A stretch of DNA of 12,493 nucleotides from Spirochaeta sp. (lineage in GTDB: Bacteria > Spirochaetota > Spirochaetia > DSM-27196 > Alkalispirochaetaceae): positions 1 to 12,493 of the forward strand of contig JAQIBO010000435.1 in NCBI GenBank assembly GCA_027859055.1. Reading direction: 5' to 3'. The position numbers and the translations under genes were made by a program. Of this stretch, positions 1 through 8,527 are shown piece after piece. The notes beneath the pieces were generated by a model. The model did no database searches. It was not told where the DNA came from and saw only the letters and a program-made list of their open reading frames with translations. How positions within the stretch are numbered: position 1 is the first letter of the stretch; every line of letters begins with the position of its first letter.

Positions 1-1
1 A

Positions 2-1903
2 GCCGAGCGCACAGCCGCGGCGGCGGAAACACTCATTCTTGCAGGCGGATATGTCGCTGGAACTGAGAGCCTCACTGAACTGGCGGCGATCATGAATACG
101 TTCATCGAAACGGGTGTCGATCGGGAAACGACGCTCTTTTCGTTGCGCAGCCAGAAGGACTCAACCAACGGGATCGTGAACAACCTGCGCTCGGGCACGG
201 AAAGCTGGGCGGAACGTCGAACGGTATTTGACACGCTCCCCGAGGGTTACGCCCCTGTTGAGTTGATCGCGCTTCTCGAGGAGATCAGTACCGACTGGGG
301 GGCTCAGACGGAACGGGCGATCGCACGGGAGCGCGACCTGGTGCAGGCGATCGCCCTTGCCCAGACCGAGGACGTGCCCGGAACGGTTGATTCACTGACT
401 CAGGATTTGACTGAGATTGCGCCCCTCGTTTCCGGGGTGACCGAAGTGGTCGGCGTTGCCGACGAAGACACCGGCGGAGTTACGCGGGTGGTTCGGTATC
501 CTGATGATGCCCGTGACCGGTACGCGACCGTCGCGGCGATCGCCGAAGAAAACCTTGGGGTGGTAAACCGGGCTGTGGCGGAGATAGCGGAGGAACCGGA
601 GTACGTTCGTGACAGTGTGCCCGTCGCGGCGGCAATACAGCGGCTTGCCGTTCTGGAAGTGGAACTGGTCGAAATTCTCGAGAACGCTCGCATCGGCCTC
701 GCTGAAGCGGTGGATCTGATCGCCCGTTCGGAAGCGCTGGTCGAGGAAGCGCAGGACCGGGTTGCCGATATGCGGGCGGCGATCGCGGCCCTGCGTGTTG
801 ATGCGGCGCGGAACAACTTTCAAGCGGTCAGGGAGGCGTATTTCGATTCGCTGCAACTGCGGGAAGATGTGGCGTTCCGGGAACAGGTGGACGCGCAGAT
901 TCAGGAGCTTGGTGACGAGTTGCAGGAACTGGAGAACGTTATCGTGGTCCGTCGGGTGCGTGAGCTCCTGACGCAAGCAAACAACCTGTACAACCAGGAT
1001 CAGTTTGTATCGGCTCGGGATACCCTGCTTGAGGCACAACAGACGTGGGAACAGACCAATGTTGCGGATAACACCGAGATCGAACGACTTCTGCGGCTTG
1101 TTACCGCCGCGTTGAGTCTGGAGGAGGGGCGCGAACTGGCGATCACCGATCCGCTGTATCCGATTCTCAGCAATTATTTGAGTATCGCCCGTGATGACTT
1201 CAATCGCGGTGCGGATCTCTATGAACAGGGGGAGGAAGCGCGGGCGGATCCTCTCTTTGACCGGGCGATACAAAACCTGCGCAACGTGCGGGATGTCCGT
1301 CCCCTCAATTGGGATGCCCGGATTCTGGAGCTGCGGATGACCCAGATCCGAAACCAGGATGACTTTGAGTCGGTTTTCGCTTCGCGGTACGAACAGGCGG
1401 TGGGAAGACTGGCGGCGGACGGGCCGTTGCAGGTCTACAGCGAATTGGAAGTTCTTGCGGAAATCAACCCCGATTACCCGGGCCTGCAGGAGCAGATTCG
1501 CCAACTGGAAATCGCGTTGAACCTGCGTCCGGACCCGGTAGACCAGGCGCGGCGACGGGAGGCCACGCAGTTGTACCAGCGCGCCCAGTCGCTGAGTGGC
1601 GGCTCCCGAGACCAGGTCAACGTGGCAGTATCGCTTCTGGAGCAGGCGATCGAACTTGATCCAACCAATGGAGACGCGTCGTTTTTGCTGGATCAACTGC
1701 GTATCCAGCTTGGTGGCCAGGCAACAGTCGCTCTCGACACCGCCGACGAGCAGCAGTACCGGCGCGCTGAAACGCTTTTCAGTCAGGGACAGGCGTTGCA
1801 GGCGTTGTCTGTTGTTGAACGTCTGCTTCGGGATGCCGAAAATCAGAACTATCCGCCCCTCGTCGACCTGCGTCGGCGGATCGGCTTGCGGCTCGGTATC
1901 TAA
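2..1903 (+). CDS. Helical TPR-like repeat protein, 5' partial
   Basis: The reading frame is open from base 2 with no stop, so the gene starts before the window. The first in-frame ATG (position 92) has no Shine-Dalgarno sequence in front of it and is probably internal. The 633 visible residues are almost all charged, amphipathic helix: long E/R/Q/A/L-rich stretches at about nt 600-1130, then TPR-like helix pairs. The clearest TPR-like unit lies near nt 1555-1700 (LYQRAQSL ... AVSLLEQAIELDPTNGDA), followed by another at nt 1750-1850 (RRAETLFSQGQALQALSVVERLL). TPR arrays hold protein complexes together; no catalytic motif is visible. Whether it is exported cannot be judged because the N-terminus is missing. 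The stop codon overlaps the ATG of the downstream phosphatase, so the two are probably co-translated and may work together. The fold is fairly sure; the specific role is unknown. Confidence 0.8.
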   Translation, partial: AERTAAAAETLILAGGYVAGTESLTELAAIMNTFIETGVDRETTLFSLRSQKDSTNGIVNNLRSGTESWAERRTVFDTLPEGYAPVELIALLEEISTDWGAQTERAIARERDLVQAIALAQTEDVPGTVDSLTQDLTEIAPLVSGVTEVVGVADEDTGGVTRVVRYPDDARDRYATVAAIAEENLGVVNRAVAEIAEEPEYVRDSVPVAAAIQRLAVLEVELVEILENARIGLAEAVDLIARSEALVEEAQDRVADMRAAIAALRVDAARNNFQAVREAYFDSLQLREDVAFREQVDAQIQELGDELQELENVIVVRRVRELLTQANNLYNQDQFVSARDTLLEAQQTWEQTNVADNTEIERLLRLVTAALSLEEGRELAITDPLYPILSNYLSIARDDFNRGADLYEQGEEARADPLFDRAIQNLRNVRDVRPLNWDARILELRMTQIRNQDDFESVFASRYEQAVGRLAADGPLQVYSELEVLAEINPDYPGLQEQIRQLEIALNLRPDPVDQARRREATQLYQRAQSLSGGSRDQVNVAVSLLEQAIELDPTNGDASFLLDQLRIQLGGQATVALDTADEQQYRRAETLFSQGQALQALSVVERLLRDAENQNYPPLVDLRRRIGLRLGI

Positions 1904-4900
1904 TGAACACAGTCATCCGTCGGTTCATCCTGAAAGCCCTCTTCGTGGCGCTGGCAATCCCTGCGATTGCCCAGCAAACCGAGTACTTTGAACCTCCACG
2001 GCCGATCATCGGGACGCAGATGCAATTCCCCCGTCTTCTGACAACCGAAGACCGTCTCATTGTGGTGTACCAGGAGACGGAACGAACGGAGGACGGGGGC
2101 AATGAACGAGGGAATCTGTTTGTCTCTCTGCAGTGGTCCCGGGAGGGGCGCCAATGGAACTCACTCCCGAAGCGCATCGGCCCGATTCCATACGCCGGAG
2201 AAAACCCGCCGTTTGTGTTTTCTGCAACTGCCGGTGAAAACGGTGATCTGTACATTGCAGTTACCGAATCAGCGGAAAGAACGGTCGTGTACCGCAGTAC
2301 CGATGACGGTGTCAACTTTTCGGAGGTCCATGAGGTTCGCACGGCGCGTACGAACGTAGCGCCACGTCTGTTTACGACCAGTACCGGTGGAATCCTGCTG
2401 TTTGTCAACCAGAATATCGGTGGGCGGCAGCAGGCGGTTTATCTCTACTCCGAGTCGGGAGATGACTGGTCTGTACCCGAGCAGCTGGAGCCGCGTTCGG
2501 AGATCGGGTTGACGTTCATACCCTCTCACGCTGCATTTGGAGGGCGCGATTACGTCGTGTACCAGGCCCTTAATCTCACGGAGCGCAGCACGTACCAACT
2601 GTACATCAAGATCAGCGACGACGGGGGGCGGACGTGGTCTTCCGGCCGTCGTCTCACCGAGTTTCCCGATCCGGGGCTCTCCGACGACGAGAACCTGTTT
2701 GACAATCAACGGCCCCACCTGGTGGCGGACCCTTCCGGCGACCAACTGCTCCTGGCGTGGGAACGGCGGTTCCAGACGGGAAGTCCGCAGATCTACCGTG
2801 CGGGAATCAACGCTTCCGGGGAGCTGAACGGACTGATCGAAGAGGTCACCGGACGATTCGAACTGGCGCGCTCGCCGCGGATCGCTTTTGACGGGGATGA
2901 GACGGTGATCACGTGGTTTACCAACCCACAGGGTAACAGCCGGGTTATACTCGGTCGTCGGGAGGGGTTTCGCTGGCAGGCGGAACGGATGAGCCCCGCC
3001 GTCGGAGAAGCGACGTTCGCGGAAGCGGTTTCTTTCAACGGACGGCTGCACATCGTGTGGCAGCGACGGGCTGGAGAGGACGGTTCGGAAATCGTCTACC
3101 TCGAGCCGGACCAGAGCGTTGATTCCCCGGATATCCGGGGCGGGAATTTCCGGTTGGGAGAACGAAGTGCTCGACCCGGAGCGGAGTTTGTGGTCGTCGA
3201 CCCCGAGGACGCCGCGGGCATTCGCGCCTATTCCTACGTGTGGTCCCGCAACCGGGATGAACCGGTTCCCCGCGAGATCGTACAGCGCGTGCCGGACCGG
3301 ACGATCTCTGTCCGTGCCGAGGAAGACGGTGAATGGTACCTGCGGGTGCGGGCGACCGACTTTGCCGGAAACTGGTCCGAGCCGACGACTGCGTCGTATT
3401 ATCTGGACAACACGCCTCCCGGACCGGTTGCATTTCCTCCCCCCGCTGTTGATGAGAACGGGTTTCTCGTGTCCAATACGTTTCAGGTCGGATGGCGCCC
3501 ACCGGAGGATGAACCGGAGCTTGGGGGATACACCGTTCGCCTGGATTATATTGGAACAGATCCGGAAACAGCGGTTCAAGTCGTTGATCCGCCGGCGGTA
3601 CCGCAGCGGGTGACGACTCAACGGCAAAGCACCGGCGGGACGAACCTGGACAACGGTCTGTGGCTTCTCTCCGTTGCCGCCGTGGACTCAGTGGGAAACG
3701 TCGGCCCGACGCGGTCGCTTCCGTTGCGCCTCGATAAGTACATCCCGGTCACGCGGATATTCGCAACGGTCGTCGAGCGTGACCGCCTCGGTCGTTATTC
3801 CCTTGAGGTCAACGGACGCGGATTCACCAGTAACGGCACGGTACGCCAGGTTGTATTGGATCGCGACGGCAGTCCGCCCTATGACTACGAGTTCAACGCG
3901 TGGCAAAACGAGTTCTCCGTTGAGAATGACCGGCGCATTACCGGAATGCGCGTAGATGAGGTGGAAAGCGCAACGTATCGTGTGGGGGTTCTTCATTCCG
4001 AACGGGGCATGTACTTTGCACCGGAGCGGATTGGCCTGAACGAACGCGGGACGATACGCTATGGAGACTTTCGGCCCGTTTTTGCGCCGGTGTATCGAGA
4101 GAGTGAATCGGCGGTCATCGGACGATCTCCCCAGGAGCTCGCGTACTTCGTTACGATCGCCGCGGCGCTTGCGCTTATCCTCATTTCGGGAGCGCGCCTG
4201 GTCGCGATTTCCCGGGAAATGGGTGCGTTGGGACGGGAAGCGCGCATGCTGATACAGGGCGAGGCGGTGGTAACGGCGGCGGAACAACGATTACGTGAGG
4301 AAAGGGCGAAACGGATGAGAATTCAATGGCGCGGGTTACGGATCAAGTTCATGTTCTTCGTGGTGCTCCTCGTCGTCGCAGTTGTCGTACTGGTCTCAGT
4401 GGTGCTGAGCCGTAACGTCCTGGAACGTCAGGAGCGGATACTGGTTCGGGGATTGCAGGAACGGATTGAACTGCTGGTTGAAGGGCAGGTTGCCGGAGCA
4501 CGACCGGCGCTGCAAAACCCGCAGACCAACCTTGATCAACTGCAAAACCTGGCGAATCAGGGAGAGGCGATGACGGAAGCGTTGTACGTGACGATCACCG
4601 GGCTGAACGCGCAGGGCGAGTTACAGACAGTGTACGCCACAACAGATCCCGGCGTAATCGAAGCGCAGGGTGACCGAATAGACACGGAGACGTACTCGGT
4701 TGGAGTTTCCCGGTTGGACGACCGGATCAGTGAACAGGTCGATTCACTCGCCGCGGAACTCAACACCAGCGCAATAAACGAGCTTGGCGATATTCCGGTG
4801 GAACTGGAACAGTTGTCTCAGGAAGCGCAGCAGTTGATCTTCCAGGGTGCCGCCGATGAGGAGATCGCCCGGATCGATGAAATCCGGAGCGAACTGATCC

Positions 4901-6537
4901 GGAGAGCTCAGGAACGGCTCAGCCAGATCGCCGGGCCCATTCGAAGTGATCCGTCCTTCGATTTTGAACAGCTGCGTCGCGATATCACCACGTATCTGTT
5001 TTATAAGCCGGTTATGGCTATCGTCCCCGGAGCCGGGGCGGGGTTCGAGGATTTCTACCGCGGTACAATACGGGTAGAGATCTCGACCCAGCTGATTCTT
5101 GACGAGATCGATCAGACGCGCCGCGAACTTATTATCACCACAATGGTTATCGCAGCGGCCGCGGTCGCGCTGGGAATCTTCGGCGCCTACATTCTTGCAA
5201 CGATCGTCGTGCGGCCGATCCGGCGGCTGGTGGATCTGGTTGAGGAAATATCGGCTACGGAAGATAAAGCATCGCTCAAGGGACGTTCTCTGGAACTCCG
5301 CAGCCGGGACGAATTAAACCAACTGGCCACCTCGATCAACCATATGATCGAAGGGTTGGTAAAAGGCGCCGAGACGAGCAAGGACCTCCTGTTTGGTAAG
5401 GAGACTCAGAAAGCCTTTATCCCGTTGGAACGAATCAGTGAAGACGCGAAACGGACGTACGGGATGTATGAAATGGAGCACGCGTCATTCTTCGGGTATT
5501 ACGAAGGTGCGAAAGGTGTTTCCGGGGACTATTTCACCTACCAGAAACTCGATGATCGTTATGTTGCGATGATCAAATGCGACGTCGCCGGTAAAGGTAT
5601 CCCCGCAGCGTTAATCATGGTGCAGGTTGCGACGGTGTTCCAGGACTATTTCCGGAACTGGACGTTGAAGAGCCCTGGACTGGATATATCGTCGTTCGTC
5701 TTGCGGGTAAACGACATCGTGGCGGAACGGCAGTTCAAGGGGCGGTTTGCGGCGTTGACGGTGGGTATTTTGGATACGCACAAAGGGGCGTTCTATACCG
5801 CCAACGCCGGTGACGTCAAACTTCACGTGTACCGGACCGCGCAGAACGGCGTTGAGGAACTGACGATTCCCGGTGGACCCGCGGCGGGAACTTTTTCCAG
5901 CGCGGATATGCCGCTGCAATTTCCGCAGGAGATGAAAACGGTTGCCATTGGAGATCTGCTGCTCCTGTTTACCGACGGTCTGGAGGAAGCAAAGCGCCTG
6001 CTTCGCGGGAAAGACTGGAAAACCTTTGTTGTGGACGAGGAGATGATCACGGAGGGAACGGTTGCAGAGGGGCTGCAGGTCGGGGAGGATGGTGAAGAAT
6101 TTTCCAACGAACGCGTCCATGAGATCGTTACCGCCGCGGCGACACGCGGCCGGTACCAACTGACGCGACTCATGAATCCTGCGGAGGAGGAAGAGCTGGT
6201 CTTTGACTTTTCAACGTGTACGGACCCCGTTCGTGATACCGTTCTCGCGGTTGTGGCGATTGAACGGATCTTCCGCATGTACCCGGATCCAAGCGCCGGT
6301 CCAGATGACCGCGTCCAGGTTGACCGCATCGTTCACGACTTTCTCAAAGAGCACTTTCTGCAGTACAACCGGTATTTCGGGCACTACGTGGACAAATCAG
6401 CGGAAAACGCTGCAGAGGGTGGCGAAAACGAAGCTGCGCCGATGAGGCATGCCAACGAAGAGTATCTGGAGTTCAGCCACATCAAACAAGACGAGCAGTT
6501 CGACGATATCACGATGCTTGTCGTCAGTCGGACGTAA
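1903..6537 (+). CDS. Membrane SpoIIE/PP2C-type serine phosphatase with N-terminal beta-propeller and HAMP domain
   Basis: A 1544-residue predicted envelope-sensing phosphatase. Residues 1-23 are a signal peptide ending AIA/QQ. Residues about 30-400 look like a sialidase-type propeller, with Asp-boxes at S132-F139 (STDDGVNF) and S238-W245 (SDDGGRTW). Residues about 405-620 are Ig/FN3-like (WYLRVRATDFAGNWSE ... DNTPP). Membrane segments lie near 747-768, 815-837 and 1076-1103; 838-1075 would be a periplasmic sensor; HAMP is about 1095-1153. The catalytic domain (about 1165-1544) keeps the metal-binding set: SGDYF (D1209), DVAGKGIPAAL (D1227), NAGD (1301-1304), FTDG (D1358) and FDDITML (D1534/D1535). 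Family members dephosphorylate phosphoserine on anti-anti-sigma (STAS) proteins, releasing a sigma factor or another partner-switch output. The ligand and substrate are unknown and no STAS gene is in the window. The ATG sits in TAATG, overlapping the previous stop. Odd features are the segment of about 175 residues between FTDG and DDxT, and a possible internal start at M805. Confidence 0.93.
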   Translation: MNTVIRRFILKALFVALAIPAIAQQTEYFEPPRPIIGTQMQFPRLLTTEDRLIVVYQETERTEDGGNERGNLFVSLQWSREGRQWNSLPKRIGPIPYAGENPPFVFSATAGENGDLYIAVTESAERTVVYRSTDDGVNFSEVHEVRTARTNVAPRLFTTSTGGILLFVNQNIGGRQQAVYLYSESGDDWSVPEQLEPRSEIGLTFIPSHAAFGGRDYVVYQALNLTERSTYQLYIKISDDGGRTWSSGRRLTEFPDPGLSDDENLFDNQRPHLVADPSGDQLLLAWERRFQTGSPQIYRAGINASGELNGLIEEVTGRFELARSPRIAFDGDETVITWFTNPQGNSRVILGRREGFRWQAERMSPAVGEATFAEAVSFNGRLHIVWQRRAGEDGSEIVYLEPDQSVDSPDIRGGNFRLGERSARPGAEFVVVDPEDAAGIRAYSYVWSRNRDEPVPREIVQRVPDRTISVRAEEDGEWYLRVRATDFAGNWSEPTTASYYLDNTPPGPVAFPPPAVDENGFLVSNTFQVGWRPPEDEPELGGYTVRLDYIGTDPETAVQVVDPPAVPQRVTTQRQSTGGTNLDNGLWLLSVAAVDSVGNVGPTRSLPLRLDKYIPVTRIFATVVERDRLGRYSLEVNGRGFTSNGTVRQVVLDRDGSPPYDYEFNAWQNEFSVENDRRITGMRVDEVESATYRVGVLHSERGMYFAPERIGLNERGTIRYGDFRPVFAPVYRESESAVIGRSPQELAYFVTIAAALALILISGARLVAISREMGALGREARMLIQGEAVVTAAEQRLREERAKRMRIQWRGLRIKFMFFVVLLVVAVVVLVSVVLSRNVLERQERILVRGLQERIELLVEGQVAGARPALQNPQTNLDQLQNLANQGEAMTEALYVTITGLNAQGELQTVYATTDPGVIEAQGDRIDTETYSVGVSRLDDRISEQVDSLAAELNTSAINELGDIPVELEQLSQEAQQLIFQGAADEEIARIDEIRSELIRRAQERLSQIAGPIRSDPSFDFEQLRRDITTYLFYKPVMAIVPGAGAGFEDFYRGTIRVEISTQLILDEIDQTRRELIITTMVIAAAAVALGIFGAYILATIVVRPIRRLVDLVEEISATEDKASLKGRSLELRSRDELNQLATSINHMIEGLVKGAETSKDLLFGKETQKAFIPLERISEDAKRTYGMYEMEHASFFGYYEGAKGVSGDYFTYQKLDDRYVAMIKCDVAGKGIPAALIMVQVATVFQDYFRNWTLKSPGLDISSFVLRVNDIVAERQFKGRFAALTVGILDTHKGAFYTANAGDVKLHVYRTAQNGVEELTIPGGPAAGTFSSADMPLQFPQEMKTVAIGDLLLLFTDGLEEAKRLLRGKDWKTFVVDEEMITEGTVAEGLQVGEDGEEFSNERVHEIVTAAATRGRYQLTRLMNPAEEEELVFDFSTCTDPVRDTVLAVVAIERIFRMYPDPSAGPDDRVQVDRIVHDFLKEHFLQYNRYFGHYVDKSAENAAEGGENEAAPMRHANEEYLEFSHIKQDEQFDDITMLVVSRT

Positions 6538-6557
6538 CGGAGGACACCCGGTACGGA

Positions 6558-7550
6558 TCACACTGCCCCATGCAACCGAATCAACCTCCGGAAGAGGCGG
6601 TGGCGTGTCTTTTCGTCGACCGGACCAAAGGTCACATGAACGATCTTTCCCCGTTTTGATGTTCGCAGAGCGGTCCCGGGAACGGTAATCGGTGCGGCCC
6701 CTCCGGCGTCGATCGTACAATCGACAAGCGTGCCGGTTCCAATCTTTTTGCGAGGGTTCTTGATCGCCGCACCACCGATGCTGATGTCGTGGGTTCGCGT
6801 CTTGATCGGTTTTTGCGATATCCCGGGAATCATGATCTCGACGGGCAGTTCCGCGGAACGGCGGCGGTACTTGCGCCGCTGAACGTGTTCGACATGCCGG
6901 GAGTGTTGCAGCGAAATCTGTTTACCGTCGGTGTGGAGCACCGCCGAGTGAAAACGGTACATTCCGTCGCCGCTGTTGCACACGACTTCGACCGGGGTGT
7001 TTTGGCCAAAAGAGCGGTTTCCTTTTTCGATCCGCACCTGCAGGCCCCGCTCACTGCTCAACAGGAGTTCGCCAACCGCCATATTGAGATTCCTGTCGGA
7101 TATGGAGACCTCCGCCCCGGTTGGAATCACGCCGCTGTCCTTGCTTCCCGAGGTTAACGGCTCGGAATCCACTTCCAGCTTATTCAGGAGACGCAGAACC
7201 TCCGCCTCCTGTACAATTCCCTCCCGCAGACCCCGGCGCGCGGCGCGCACAAGCAGATGTTCGTCGTCTATCAGTTTTTCCTGTTTTGTCGGATCCTTCA
7301 GAAACCACGACAGATGGTCGAGCGTGCGTTGTTCCCGACTGGAAAGCGAAATAAGATCGCGTCGCTGATGCGCGTACGAGCGTAGCACCGGTTGGGGCGG
7401 GTTCTTTTTGCGATCTTCCCGCTGTTTGCGGTTTGCATAGCCCCGGTAGAGCTGATACAAGAAGAGAGCGGCAAAAAGCAGGACGACAAGGCCGAGGAAG
7501 ATATACGTTTCTGTTGTTGATGTTTGAAAACCGCTGCTTATATCGCCCAT
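6558..7550 (-). CDS. Membrane-anchored PilZ-domain protein (c-di-GMP receptor)
   Basis: A 330-residue protein with one N-terminal membrane segment (about 16-36, IFLGLVVLLFAALFLYQLY), a basic stretch (38-50) that should stay cytoplasmic, a helical middle (about 60-130) and a C-terminal PilZ domain. Both c-di-GMP motifs are intact: RxxxR within RRKYRRR (R226/R230) and DxSxxG (D255-I-S257-I-G-G260). Residues about 150-220 resemble the N-terminal barrel found before PilZ in YcgR/PlzA-type proteins. In spirochetes PilZ proteins affect motility and host adaptation; the target here is unknown. The start is clear: AAGGAGA sits 6 nt before the ATG. Its stop lies 20 bp from the phosphatase stop, so the two genes are convergent. 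A good promoter is found upstream (7573-7601). Confident for family, not for output. Confidence 0.92.
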   Translation of the reverse strand: MGDISSGFQTSTTETYIFLGLVVLLFAALFLYQLYRGYANRKQREDRKKNPPQPVLRSYAHQRRDLISLSSREQRTLDHLSWFLKDPTKQEKLIDDEHLLVRAARRGLREGIVQEAEVLRLLNKLEVDSEPLTSGSKDSGVIPTGAEVSISDRNLNMAVGELLLSSERGLQVRIEKGNRSFGQNTPVEVVCNSGDGMYRFHSAVLHTDGKQISLQHSRHVEHVQRRKYRRRSAELPVEIMIPGISQKPIKTRTHDISIGGAAIKNPRKKIGTGTLVDCTIDAGGAAPITVPGTALRTSKRGKIVHVTFGPVDEKTRHRLFRRLIRLHGAV

Positions 7551-7572
7551 TTGTTCTCCTTATGTGGGAGGA

Positions 7573-7601
7573 ATTCTAGGCCTGTTTTGGTAAACTGTCC
7601 A
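7573..7601 (-). promoter_or_regulatory. Sigma70-type promoter for the PilZ gene
   Basis: Read on the minus strand, TGGACA (7596-7601; 5/6 to TTGACA) is followed by a 17-bp spacer and TAGAAT (7573-7578; 5/6 to TATAAT). Transcription would begin near 7566, giving a leader of about 15 nt that contains the AAGGAGA ribosome site. It lies in the 65-bp divergent gap with plsC and points only toward the PilZ gene. Seen in the sequence; activity is inferred. Confidence 0.6.
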
Positions 7602-7615
7602 CAGGAGAATGAAGA

Positions 7616-8359
7616 ATGTCTATGCCTGTTTTTGAATTTATCGTGAACGGCGCTATCAAAGGTTTGGTGAAGGCGGTGTGTCGCGTTGATGACGCAGCCC
7701 TCGACGCGATACCGATGACCGGTCCGACGATTATGGTAACCAACCACTCGACCAATCTGGAAGGACCGATTTACTACGTACTGCTCTCGCCGCGCAAACG
7801 GACCGCCCTGGGGAAACGGGAATTATGGAACAACCCGATTACTCGCTTCATCATGGAAGTATGGGGGGTGATACCGTTGCAGCGTTCCGGTCCGGATCGG
7901 CGCGCGTTGCGCCGTGCACACGCCGCCCTCGATCGGGGAGAGCTCCTTGGTGTTGCCCCGGAGGGCACTCGAAGCGCCTCCGGGACGCTGCAGCGCGGGC
8001 GCCCCGGCGCGGCGCTTCTGGCGACAACTGCAGACGTCCCGATCGTCCCTGTGGTCCAATGGGGTATTCAGGATGTGCGAGCCAATCTTCGTCGCTTCCG
8101 GAAAACGCCGTTACATTTCCGGGTTGGCCCTGCATTCATGCTTCGCGTGCCCGGCGGGGGAACCCCGACCAGGGCAGACCTGCGCAAGATGGCGGACGAG
8201 ATCATGTACCAGTTGGCGGTCCTCTTGCCGGCATCGTTACGCGGGTACTATCAGGACCTCTCAAAAATGACGCAGGACTACATTCGTCCTCTGCCCGTAT
8301 CCAGTCGTACTGTACCCGCTGCCGCTGGGTCTGATACGGTAAGCGACCCTGCCAGGTAA
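7616..8359 (+). CDS. PlsC-like lysophospholipid (1-acylglycerol-3-phosphate) acyltransferase family protein
   Basis: A 247-residue PlsC/LPLAT-family protein, expected to transfer an acyl chain to a lysophospholipid at the inner membrane. Block I is NHSTNLEG (43-50), so the usual HX4D catalytic pair reads H44-X4-E49. Block II is GVIPLQR (84-90), block III is APEGTRS (114-120) and block IV is VPIVPVV (141-147). From memory, a subgroup of uncharacterised bacterial homologues also has Glu here, so the enzyme need not be dead, but its substrate may differ from PlsC. The tail after about residue 222 is Pro/Ser/Ala-rich and looks non-catalytic. AGGAG (7603-7607) sits 8 nt before the chosen ATG; the codon at residue 3 is another possible start. 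No convincing promoter was seen in the 65-bp gap. The gene is followed by the IS110-family element, which appears to have split its terminator. Confidence 0.85.
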   Translation: MSMPVFEFIVNGAIKGLVKAVCRVDDAALDAIPMTGPTIMVTNHSTNLEGPIYYVLLSPRKRTALGKRELWNNPITRFIMEVWGVIPLQRSGPDRRALRRAHAALDRGELLGVAPEGTRSASGTLQRGRPGAALLATTADVPIVPVVQWGIQDVRANLRRFRKTPLHFRVGPAFMLRVPGGGTPTRADLRKMADEIMYQLAVLLPASLRGYYQDLSKMTQDYIRPLPVSSRTVPAAAGSDTVSDPAR

Positions 8360-8387
8360 CGCGGCGGCCAGATAAAAAGGAGGCACG

Positions 8388-8407
8388 ATAAAAAGTAAAC
8401 CGTGAGC
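8388..8407 (+). repeat. Left arm of split palindrome (inverted repeat of 9757-9776 and 9728-9747)
   Basis: ATAAAAAGTAAACCGTGAGC pairs with the reverse complement of 9757-9776 at 19 of 20 positions and with that of 9728-9747 at 18 of 20. The arms have a GC-rich inner part (CCGTGAGC/GCTCACGG) and an A-tract/T-tract outer part, like a bidirectional intrinsic terminator. They flank the IS110-family element. A shorter direct repeat GATAAAAAG occurs at 8371-8379 and 8387-8395. Confidence 0.8.
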
Positions 8408-8410
8408 CGG
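8398..8410 (+). repeat. Left junction direct repeat of IS110 element
   Basis: AACCGTGAGCCGG here matches AACCATGAGCCGG at 9709-9721 at 12 of 13 positions, with unrelated sequence after each copy (TGGATTAG here, AGTTGAGC there). The copies are 1311 bp apart and bracket the transposase and its non-coding left end. IS110 elements recombine at a short core shared by donor and target, so this repeat is the best boundary candidate. Confidence 0.6.
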
Positions 8411-8476
8411 TGGATTAGAATATCGCCAAGAATCATATGATTTGAGGCGGACCGGAAGCTGCTCGTCATGTCTGAT

Positions 8477-8502
8477 AGCCCGCGAGGCTGAAAAGGAGAA
8501 TG
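8477..8502 (+). repeat. Left-end internal direct repeat, copy 1 (copy 2 at 8528-8553)
   Basis: The two copies are 51 bp apart and share CCCGCGAGG, then GAA-AGGAGA-TG. The differences at the hairpin stem are compensatory: AGCC/GGCT in copy 1 and GACC/GGTC in copy 2, around the same CGCGA loop. Each ends in AGGAGA plus ATG or GTG, which resembles the transposase ribosome site (8589-8606), so a duplicated leader is an alternative origin. Confidence 0.7.
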
Positions 8503-8527
8503 AGGGGCGGTAACCGCAGCGTGCAAT

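Noticed and set aside
92..94. ATG at 92 as the true start of the first gene
   Set aside because: The frame is open back to base 2 with similar composition and there is no ribosome site before this ATG, so the gene is treated as cut by the window edge.
392..1696. Long minus-strand open frame (434 codons) opposite the TPR-like gene
   Set aside because: It has no recognisable domain and an Arg/His/Phe-rich composition typical of antisense frames in GC-rich DNA. It lies entirely inside a plus-strand frame with coherent helical repeats.
2269..3627. Long minus-strand open frame (452 codons) opposite the phosphatase gene
   Set aside because: It is an antisense shadow of the propeller and Ig region, with no family features and an Arg/Pro-rich composition.
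6538..6557. Terminator between the phosphatase and PilZ genes
   Set aside because: The 20-bp convergent gap has no stem-loop and no T-tract.
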